A stretch of 13,012 nucleotides of DNA. It comes from Rikenellaceae bacterium (GTDB lineage: Bacteria; Bacteroidota; Bacteroidia; Bacteroidales; UBA932). Position 1 is the first letter of the stretch. Each line of letters starts with the position of its first letter. Positions 1 to 5,695 of the stretch are shown one piece after another. The notes beneath the pieces are model-generated. The model was given only the letters and a program-made list of their open reading frames with translations, ran no database searches and was not told where the DNA came from. The stretch lies in contig JAAZIW010000234.1 of NCBI GenBank assembly GCA_012800665.1, positions 1 to 13,012 of the forward strand, written 5' to 3'. A program made the position numbers and the translations under genes.

Positions 1-56
1 GTAAAAAGAAAAAAATAATATAACTTTGTGAAACAAAAATTACTGGCCTTACAGCC

Positions 57-109
57 GGTACCATTTTGCGCGATAGCATGGTACCTATTTGACCGCTAAC
101 ACTGGTACC
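57..109 (+). repeat. IS21 left-end subrepeats (three GGTACC copies)
   Basis: GGTACC occurs at 57-62, 80-85 and 104-109, at 23- and 24-base spacing. Each copy is followed by a TT and then a CGC within about ten bases. IS21-family ends typically carry several such subrepeats as transposase binding sites. The spacing is close to two helical turns, which would put the sites on one face of the DNA. The sequence shows the repeats; the binding role is inferred from the family. Confidence 0.65.
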
Positions 110-152
110 AGTTAAGCGCTATATACAATTAAAATCAAAAGGCCTCAATTGT

Positions 153-1362
153 GTGCAAATTGCACGCGAACTGGGTCTTCACCGCCAAACGGTCATGAAA
201 TATGACAAGATGCCTCTGGCAGAGTTTGTGCAAAGCCAAACCTATGCAAGGGAGTTCAATTACAAGCTTGCCTGCTACGAAGAAGAGGTAAAGAACGAAC
301 TCTTCCATGCTCCATATCTGTCATGCAGACAGGTACACGATCATCTGAGAGAGAATCACAGTGACTTTCCTGCCGTTAGCGACAAGACTGTATTCAACTT
401 CGTCATGCATGTCAGGGAGAAATATGGAATCAAGAAAGGGTACGAAGAAACTGTCCGCCCATTCGAAAAACTTCCCGAGACTCCTCCCGGCAAATCTATG
501 CAGGTGGACTTTGGCGAATACTGGATGCGTCGTGATGACACCAGAAGGGTTAAGGTTTACTTCTTCGTCTCCGTTATGAGCCGTAGCCGGCGCAAGTTCG
601 TATACTTCAGCAGGACACCATTCACCTCAGCTTTTGCGATATATGCTCATCAGCTGGCTTGCAAGAACAGCCAACGGCCTGCCTCACGGTACGACCAAGC
701 AGATACCCGACGAAGCCTTTAAAGAAGAAGCGCCATATCTTGTACCATATACCGGTGAGCCTGCGCATCCACAGGACGGCATGAAGGAGTATCTTGTAAG
801 GAAGGACAATACAATCAACTATCATGGTCACTTCTACAATGTTCCGACAGGCACGTATAACGGAGACGGCACTTATGTATGGGTGTGCGTTAAGGATGGT
901 CGTGTTGAGATCTACAGCAATGAATCCGGCAAACGCCTTGGCAGCCACCCTCTCGCAGAGATACCCGGGCAGGCCGTTCTGGATGAGACGATGCATCGCC
1001 CTAAACTTCCAAGCCGCAAGGAACTTGAGAACTACATCTTATCATATCTGGATGGCAATGTGCTCGTTGCCACATGGCTTAAGAATCTATATGAGACCAA
1101 ACCAAGATACTACAGAGCCAATATAAATGTAATAAACTCGGAGCTTGAATCGTTCATGCCGGAGTCTTTGATAAAGTCCTTCGAGGTGTGCCTCGACAAG
1201 GGTGACTATAATGCGGGGGACCTGATATCATACTGTGAAAGGAACTTTGGCAGAATCCCTAAAGGTCCTCGCGAACCCAGCATATCAGAGTTGCTTCCGG
1301 AATCACTTCAACAGGGTCCAAGGAAGACCAATATCGATGACTATAAAACCATCTTCGCATGA
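153..1362 (+). pseudogene. istA: istA, IS21-family transposase, internally deleted and frameshifted
   Basis: Two frames together make an IstA-like protein. The first (153-~650) has an N-terminal helix-turn-helix (ARELGLHRQTVMKYDKMP) and the start of the DDE integrase core, with the first catalytic Asp in QVDFGEYW. The second (~650-1362) starts at WLARTANGLPHGTTK and carries the post-catalytic beta-barrel and C-terminal tail. They are in different frames and meet near 645-655. About 100 residues that normally hold the second Asp and the Glu are absent, judged from the family's usual length of around 500. The frame is open upstream to 93 but has no ATG, and GTG at 153 is the first ordinary start codon, so the true start may also be altered. 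The last codons overlap istB. The product cannot be an active transposase. Confidence 0.85.
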
Positions 1363-2041
1363 ATACCGAGAACATAAAGAAATACTGCGCCTGTCATACA
1401 TCCCGAACAACATAGACCAACTTGTCGTAGATGCTCAAAACGGAAAACCGACCTATGGGGACTTCCTTGAAAACGTGCTGCGGGAAGAAACCAAGACAAG
1501 GGAGTACAAGGCTTATCTTAATCGTCTCAAGCAGGCATATAACATCATCCTTATGGGGCCGTCGGGTACCGGTAAGACTTACATCGCATCAGGACTTATC
1601 TATGATGCCATAAAGGCCGGAAAGAAGGCCTATATGATATCAATGGAAGACATAATCACCTGTCTGCGGACAAAGGATATATCAACTTCTGCGCTTGCCA
1701 CTTACAACAAGTGGTTAAAGGCGGATCTGCTTGCCATAGATGATATCATGCTGTTCCCTGTCAAAAAAGAGGAATCGGCATCGTTCTTCAACCTTATAAA
1801 CTCGCTGCACGAGAAGACGTCTGTTATCATAACGACCAACAAGGCTCCGACGGAATGGGTTCAGACACTCAATGATGAGGTTCTGGCCACGGCAATAATC
1901 GACAGACTGCTATACAGGTGTGAGGTTATAAAACTGGTGGGAACAAGTTACAGATTGGAAAACAGAATGACCATATTCAACGAATCGGAAAATGGTGGAT
2001 CTGATGCAAAAAAGACAACTAACAAACAAAAAGAAAAATAA
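1337..2041 (+). CDS. istB: IstB-like AAA+ ATPase of the IS21 element, apparently with an in-frame deletion
   Basis: IstB is the ATPase helper that loads on DNA and stimulates the IstA transposase. ATG at 1337 overlaps the istA 3' end by 26 bases, the usual IS21 arrangement; the frame runs further upstream but that would lie inside istA. Walker A is GPSGTGKT at residues 74-81, Walker B is LLAIDD at 131-136, and the sensor-like TTNK is near 166-169. The C-terminal block DEVLATAIIDRLLYRCEV is typical. The protein has 234 residues, against about 250-270 for relatives. The segment normally between the N-terminal helices (LNRLKQA, to residue 67) and the strand before Walker A (NIILMG) seems to be missing, with a junction near 1538. 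The frame is kept, so a protein could be made, but its fold at that point is doubtful. Confidence 0.85.
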   Translation: MTIKPSSHEYREHKEILRLSYIPNNIDQLVVDAQNGKPTYGDFLENVLREETKTREYKAYLNRLKQAYNIILMGPSGTGKTYIASGLIYDAIKAGKKAYMISMEDIITCLRTKDISTSALATYNKWLKADLLAIDDIMLFPVKKEESASFFNLINSLHEKTSVIITTNKAPTEWVQTLNDEVLATAIIDRLLYRCEVIKLVGTSYRLENRMTIFNESENGGSDAKKTTNKQKEK

Positions 2042-2074
2042 TGGGCGACTGACCTCCAAAATGACCGGTGAGGT

Positions 2075-2105
2075 GTCGAAACAACTTTACGAAAAAATGT
2101 CGAAA
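2075..2105 (+). repeat. GTCGAAA repeat pair at the IS right end
   Basis: GTCGAAA occurs at 2075-2081 and 2099-2105, 24 bases apart, the same spacing as the left-end subrepeats. These may be right-end transposase sites. If so the element would extend past 2083, in conflict with the ACTT duplication used for the boundary. The heptamer is not related to GGTACC, which weakens the reading. Confidence 0.3.
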
Positions 2106-2219
2106 ATACTCTTGCTTATTACACCAAAACCTATCGGCAAGAGACATTTCACGGTACGCCTTGAAAAGCCTCATATGCCGATTTTGCTTTTATATGGCTT
2201 TCAAACCGATTGCTTACAC

Positions 2220-2248
2220 GAACATTCTTTGCCATTCTATTATAAAAA
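2220..2248 (+). repeat. Direct repeat copy 1, left of the AbiE module (promoter-like fragment)
   Basis: This stretch matches 4227-4256 at 28 of 30 positions; the differences are one missing C and one A/C change. The right-hand copy is the -33 to spacer part of the MFS gene promoter. Here the same sequence runs into unrelated DNA and has no TAnnTTTG box after it, so it looks like a severed promoter half. It sits between the IS21 element and the toxin-antitoxin operator. Nothing else recognisable lies between 2106 and 2219 apart from a weak CTCTTGC/GCAAGAG inverted pair (2109-2115, 2137-2143). Confidence 0.7.
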
Positions 2249-2271
2249 AGTATATACGAACGATTAAATCG

Positions 2272-2312
2272 TATAAGTTTGGCAAAAACACTTGAATTTT
2301 GCCGAACTTATA
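2272..2312 (+). promoter_or_regulatory. Operator 1 of the AbiE module (inverted repeat)
   Basis: The left arm TATAAGTTTGGCAAAA (2272-2287) and the right arm (2297-2312) are inverted copies matching at 15 of 16 positions, separated by 9 bases. The right arm contains the -33 TTG (2299-2301) of the antitoxin promoter, so a protein bound here would block RNA polymerase. AbiEi antitoxins are known to repress their own promoters by binding inverted repeats through an N-terminal winged helix. The inverted repeat is directly visible; binding by the 2340-3077 product is inferred. Confidence 0.75.
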
Positions 2313-2331
2313 ATAAAAATTATTACTTTTG
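2299..2331 (+). promoter_or_regulatory. Bacteroidetes-type promoter of the AbiE operon
   Basis: The -33 TTG is at 2299-2301 and the -7 box TACTTTTG, a fit to TAnnTTTG, is at 2324-2331, with 22 bases between them. The MFS promoter at 4237-4269 has the same spacing and a similar spacer. Transcription should begin about 5-8 bases after the box, at or just before the ATG at 2340, leaving little or no leader. Confidence 0.7.
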
Positions 2332-2339
2332 CATCAAAT

Positions 2340-3077
2340 ATGCAATACTTTAAAATAAAAGAAAATATCGGCTCATTCTTTCAAGGAAATAATATACTTT
2401 CCAAGAAACAGTTAGTTAGAGAGATTCAGGAAAAATTTCCCGATTTAGCTGACAATACTATTACTATTTATTTATCAAGATTGAAGAAAGAAGGGGCACT
2501 TCACTCAGTTTCAAGAGGAATGTATAAGGAAGAGAACACAAATCGGTTTCAGCCTTTTATATCCAAATTAATTAAACAGACTTACAGTAAAATCAAAGAT
2601 AAATTTCCTTATATCAATTTTTGCTTGGGCGATACAGCTTGGTTAAATGATTTTATGGTCCATCAGCCCTTTAAAAATTATACATATGTTGAAGTAGAAA
2701 AAGACGTAATAGATAGTGTTTTTTGTTTTTTAAACGCACAGCCTAAAGTTGAAGCATTTTTATATTCTGACAAAGAACTATTTGAAAGGTATTTAAATAA
2801 GGATAAGGATATATTAATAGTGAAAAATTTAGTTTCAGAAGCGCCTTTAATGGATATAAGCAACATAACAGTTCCATCATTAGAGAAGTTACTTGTTGAT
2901 ATATTGATTGATACAGAACTTTACTCTGCACAACAAAGTGAAAAGGAGATTATTATTCACAATGCACTTACTACATTTACTGTGAATAAACCAAAAATGC
3001 TAAGATACGCTCAAAGGAGAAATAGAAGAGAAGAATTAAGCGGCCTAATAAATATAAGTTTGGCAAAACAGATGTGA
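2340..3077 (+). CDS. AbiEi-like antitoxin / autorepressor of a type IV toxin-antitoxin system
   Basis: This 245-residue protein is the likely antitoxin and transcriptional repressor of the module. Residues about 1-65 form a winged helix-turn-helix: recognition-type helices around KKQLVREIQ and NTITIYLSRLKKEGALH, then a wing at VSRGMYK. The remainder is the mixed alpha/beta region of AbiEi/DUF6088-type proteins, with a basic tail (RYAQRRNRREEL). I place the start at ATG 2340. The frame could begin at TTG 2292, but that lies inside operator 1 and upstream of the -7 box. No Shine-Dalgarno is present. The final codons (about 3053-3077) also form the left part of a second operator-like repeat. The gene is strikingly AT-rich beside the genes that follow, which fits horizontal gain. 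In AbiE systems the antitoxin does not bind the toxin directly, which defines type IV. Family assignment is firm because of the partner gene; phage defence is not shown. Confidence 0.85.
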   Translation: MQYFKIKENIGSFFQGNNILSKKQLVREIQEKFPDLADNTITIYLSRLKKEGALHSVSRGMYKEENTNRFQPFISKLIKQTYSKIKDKFPYINFCLGDTAWLNDFMVHQPFKNYTYVEVEKDVIDSVFCFLNAQPKVEAFLYSDKELFERYLNKDKDILIVKNLVSEAPLMDISNITVPSLEKLLVDILIDTELYSAQQSEKEIIIHNALTTFTVNKPKMLRYAQRRNRREELSGLINISLAKQM

Positions 3078-3093
3078 TTTTGCCAATAATATA
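3053..3093 (+). promoter_or_regulatory. Operator 2 of the AbiE module, across the antitoxin stop codon
   Basis: The 16-base arm TATAAGTTTGGCAAAA recurs exactly at 3053-3068. After a 9-base spacer comes an inverted arm at 3078-3093 whose inner half TTTTGCC is perfect and outer half is degraded. Arm sequence and spacing match operator 1. The left arm encodes the last residues of the antitoxin, the TGA ends the spacer (3075-3077), and the right arm lies 8 bases before the toxin ATG. It may be a second repressor site, or in RNA a GGCAAAA/TTTTGCC hairpin just upstream of toxin translation. Confidence 0.65.
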
Positions 3094-3101
3094 CAATAGT
3101 T

Positions 3102-4160
3102 ATGATTGACGATAAAACATACAGCATAGAGTGGATTAATGACTTGCGAAACAAGATTGGCAAACGCATTGACCCAAAATTGATAGAAAAAGTAATTTAT
3201 GCTTTATCTCTTTTGGAACAACTGCAGCTGAAGAATTTAGATTTTGTGTTTAAAGGCGGCACTGCTTTACTTTTGACTACACCAGTTCCGAAGCGTTTCT
3301 CAATTGATATTGATATTATTACAGAAGTTAAGAGTGTTGATATTGAACGTGTTCTAAATAAAATAATCGAAGCAGGTAAGTTTCTTCGTTGGACGGATGA
3401 CAATGAACGTATCCATTCGGCTGATGCTCCAATCGGACATTACAAATTATTTTATCAAAGTAAGGTTGACGGAAGGGAAGAACCCATTTTACTTGATGTG
3501 CTTTATGCGCCGAATCCTTATGTTGAAACTCAAAAAATTCCTATAAAACACAATTGGTTAATCACATCAGAAAAAGATACTATTGTTGAGATACCTACTT
3601 TTGATGCCATTTTAGGTGATAAACTAACAGCGTTTGCACCTAATACAACTGGCATTTTATATGCAAAAAATCGTCCGGTCGAAATTGTCAAACAATTATT
3701 TGATATTGCCTTTTTATTTGATAGAGCTTCTGATATAAAAATAGTGAAAGAAACTTTTGATAAAATAGCACATGAAGAAATTGTGTATCGTAACCTGTCT
3801 ATTACAACAGAAGAAGTGTTAGAGGATACATGGAACACATGTTTTTTGATAGCTACAAGAGATACAAGCACTGATGCTTTCAAACAAATCCAATTGGGGT
3901 TAAGAAACTTCGTTAATTTTACAGTTGACCGATTTTCTATTGAAGAAGCCGTAACCGCATCTGCAAAAGCTGCTTATTTGACAAGACTATTGTATAAAGA
4001 TGATGCTCAAAAAATAGAGAAATTTATTTCCCCGTTGGAAATTAAAGATTGGGTGATTGAAAATTCATCTTACAACAAGTTGAATAAATTACGGAAAAAC
4101 AATCCTGAGGCTTTCTTCTATTGGTATAAAAGTTTTTTATGTAAGCCTCCCATGAAATGA
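3102..4160 (+). CDS. AbiEii/AbiGii-family nucleotidyltransferase toxin
   Basis: This is the toxin of the type IV module. AbiEii-family proteins are DNA-polymerase-beta-like nucleotidyltransferases; the best studied relatives add nucleotides to tRNA 3' ends or otherwise stop growth. Motif I is KGGTALLL (Gly52-Gly53-Thr54) followed by SIDID with Asp69 and Asp71, the metal-binding pair. A third acidic residue, Asp132, is in LLDVLY, and the conserved Lys174 is in LGDKLTAF. All motifs needed for activity appear present in the 352 residues, and no frameshift is seen. The C-terminal helical half (from about 185) is the usual variable part. ATG 3102 lies 24 bases after the antitoxin stop, so the two genes are one operon. 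Codons are AT-rich like the antitoxin. The cellular target cannot be read from sequence. Confidence 0.88.
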   Translation: MIDDKTYSIEWINDLRNKIGKRIDPKLIEKVIYALSLLEQLQLKNLDFVFKGGTALLLTTPVPKRFSIDIDIITEVKSVDIERVLNKIIEAGKFLRWTDDNERIHSADAPIGHYKLFYQSKVDGREEPILLDVLYAPNPYVETQKIPIKHNWLITSEKDTIVEIPTFDAILGDKLTAFAPNTTGILYAKNRPVEIVKQLFDIAFLFDRASDIKIVKETFDKIAHEEIVYRNLSITTEEVLEDTWNTCFLIATRDTSTDAFKQIQLGLRNFVNFTVDRFSIEEAVTASAKAAYLTRLLYKDDAQKIEKFISPLEIKDWVIENSSYNKLNKLRKNNPEAFFYWYKSFLCKPPMK

Positions 4161-4226
4161 ATATTGTAGCAGATAGTTCGCGGCTGTTTTTGTAAAAAGG
4201 TTACAACTATGCGAGTTCGTCAACAT

Positions 4227-4256
4227 GAACCATTCTTTGCCCTTCTATTATAAAAA
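4227..4256 (+). repeat. Direct repeat copy 2, right of the AbiE module
   Basis: Near-identical to 2220-2248. This copy lies in a working context: it supplies the TTG and most of the spacer of the MFS promoter. The 4161-4226 stretch before it shows no gene; a weak CAG/CTG hairpin followed by TTTTT around 4173-4195 might be the module's terminator, but the stem is too short to call. Confidence 0.7.
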
Positions 4257-4269
4257 TTGCCTATTTTTG
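4237..4269 (+). promoter_or_regulatory. Promoter of the MFS gene
   Basis: TTG at 4237-4239 and TATTTTTG at 4262-4269, a full match to TAnnTTTG, are separated by 22 bases. The predicted start of transcription is near 4275, giving a leader of about 35 bases before ATG 4311. No operator or riboswitch is visible in that leader. Confidence 0.65.
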
Positions 4270-4310
4270 CATCCAACTACTTTACCTGAATCAAAAAACC
4301 AATCCTTTCT

Positions 4311-5675
4311 ATGGACGCAGCAACCTTAAAGAAGCATAATCGTTGGCAGTGGCGGATAATTATCAGCCTTATGATAGGCTATGCTCTGTTCTATTTTGTA
4401 CGCAAGAACCTTTCAATGGCCATTCCCGCGATGGAGGCCGAATTGGGCATAACCAAGGTGCAGCTTGGTATCTTCATGACGCTTAACGGCATCATCTACG
4501 GCGCATCACGTTTTTTCAACGGTTATTTGGCAGACCGCTTCAGCCGCCGGAAAATCATGTCACTTGGCCTGCTGCTCTCTGCGCTTATCAATTTCGCCAT
4601 TGCCTTCAGCCCCAAGATGAATGGTGTGATGCACCTTTTGGATGCCGAGGGGAAGGCGACGATGGGGCTTGTTTATCTTATAGGGTCACTATGGTTAGTG
4701 AATGGTTATGTTCAGGGAATGGGCGTTCCGCCTTGCATGAGCCTGCTTGCTCATTGGGTAAGGCCGAAAGAGCTTCCGACCAAACAGGCAATTTGGAACA
4801 CTTCCCATAGTATTGGCGCCGGTCTGGTGGTGGTGCTTTGCGGTTTCCTTCTAAGGCATTATGGTTACAGCGCATGGAATCTCTGTTTCATAGTGCCTGC
4901 GGCAATAGCGCTTATGGGGGTGCCGATAATTTTCTTTGGCGTCAAGGATGACCCTGCGGAGGTAGGTCTTCCTCCTGTAGAGAAGATGGATGAAGATGCT
5001 TCTTCCAAGGAGAAGCCGCTGAGCAAGGCTCTCCAGAAAAAGATTATGCTGAAAATGGTTTTCCAAAACCCCATCATCTGGATTCTTGCTATAGCTAATT
5101 TCTGTATGAACGTAATCCGCGGTACTATCTTAGATTGGGGCGGCACTTTTTTAGTGCAGGACAAGGGCTTTGAAATTGCTGTTGCAGGTACGGTGATAGG
5201 CAGCTGCGAGCTTGTGGGAGGCATTCTCGGAATGCTTGTTTCCGGCTGGGCAACCGATAAATTCTTCGGTCATAGGGCGCATCGCACCTGTTTAGTTTGT
5301 ATGGTTTTGACTACAATATGCTTTGCCCTCTTCTGGGGCTCCGGCGGAATGGCTTCCACAATCATATTCCTCATACTCTCATCCTTCTTTATCTATGGTC
5401 CTCAGGCTCTCTACGGCACCTGTGCTTCAATGCAGTGCACCAAGTATGCGGCCGGTACCGGTAACGGCATCTTAGGTATTTTAGGCTATCTCAGCACTTT
5501 GGTTTCCGGTATGTGGTTCGGCAGTGTGGCAAGTTCCGCCTTGGGATGGAACCGCGTTTATATTTATGTGATAGGCTTTGGCGTGCTCGGCTCAATCATC
5601 ATCGCCCTGATTTGGAATGTTCCGGCTGATGGCTACGCAAAGGTTGAGAAGATAATCAAAGAGGCAGGGGAGTAG
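4311..5675 (+). CDS. MFS carrier of the organophosphate:phosphate antiporter (GlpT/UhpT/UhpC) type
   Basis: A 454-residue inner-membrane carrier with about 12 membrane segments and a charged central loop (about 215-245, VEKMDEDASSKEKPLSK). The N-terminus has the OPA-family signature YALFYFVRKNLSMAIP with Arg31, and the MFS A-motif follows as ADRFSRRKI (75-82). The second key arginine of this family is Arg270 in NVIRGTILDWGGTFL. In E. coli GlpT the matching arginines (45 and 269) bind the phosphate group, so keeping both suggests a phosphorylated or acidic substrate. UhpT-like carriers exchange sugar phosphate for phosphate. Given the kinase and MurQ downstream, an amino-sugar substrate such as MurNAc is plausible, but the gene is separated from them by opposing genes. 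The gene appears intact and has its own promoter. Confidence 0.85.
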   Translation: MDAATLKKHNRWQWRIIISLMIGYALFYFVRKNLSMAIPAMEAELGITKVQLGIFMTLNGIIYGASRFFNGYLADRFSRRKIMSLGLLLSALINFAIAFSPKMNGVMHLLDAEGKATMGLVYLIGSLWLVNGYVQGMGVPPCMSLLAHWVRPKELPTKQAIWNTSHSIGAGLVVVLCGFLLRHYGYSAWNLCFIVPAAIALMGVPIIFFGVKDDPAEVGLPPVEKMDEDASSKEKPLSKALQKKIMLKMVFQNPIIWILAIANFCMNVIRGTILDWGGTFLVQDKGFEIAVAGTVIGSCELVGGILGMLVSGWATDKFFGHRAHRTCLVCMVLTTICFALFWGSGGMASTIIFLILSSFFIYGPQALYGTCASMQCTKYAAGTGNGILGILGYLSTLVSGMWFGSVASSALGWNRVYIYVIGFGVLGSIIIALIWNVPADGYAKVEKIIKEAGE

Positions 5676-5695
5676 GGGGAAAGGACGAACTGTAA

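Larger units (their letters stand above)
27..2083 (+). mobile_element. IS21-family insertion sequence (degenerate), istA-istB
   Basis: The unit consists of IstA-like and IstB-like reading frames in the IS21 order with a short overlap, preceded by regularly spaced terminal subrepeats. IS21-family elements usually begin with TG, end with CA and make 4-8 bp target duplications. A TG at 27-28 follows ACTT (23-26), and a CA at 2082-2083 is followed by ACTT (2084-2087), so 27-2083 is my best boundary. The ends share little else: a TYACYGGYC-like stretch lies about 14 bases inside each end. GTCGAAA at 2075 and 2099 straddles the proposed right end, so the true end could be further right. The transposase lacks most of its catalytic core, so the copy should not move on its own. 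Presence of the family is secure; the ends are tentative. Confidence 0.75.

Noticed and set aside
57..109. GGTACC palindromes as a hairpin terminator or KpnI-like recognition cluster
   Set aside because: The 23-24 base spacing and position before istA fit IS21 transposase sites better; no T run follows.
622..996. Minus-strand 124-codon frame opposite istA
   Set aside because: The plus strand carries recognisable IstA sequence here and the minus frame has no family resemblance.
2109..2143. CTCTTGC/GCAAGAG inverted pair with a 21-base loop
   Set aside because: The short arms and long loop are close to chance expectation in AT-rich DNA, and no function is suggested by the context.
1992..2295. 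Two short overlapping frames after istB
   Set aside because: They run through the IS end and operator 1, lack domain-like features and have no start signals.
2292..2339. Upstream TTG start giving 16 extra residues to the antitoxin
   Set aside because: It lies inside operator 1 and upstream of the -7 box, so it would not be on the transcript; ATG 2340 fits the winged-helix start.
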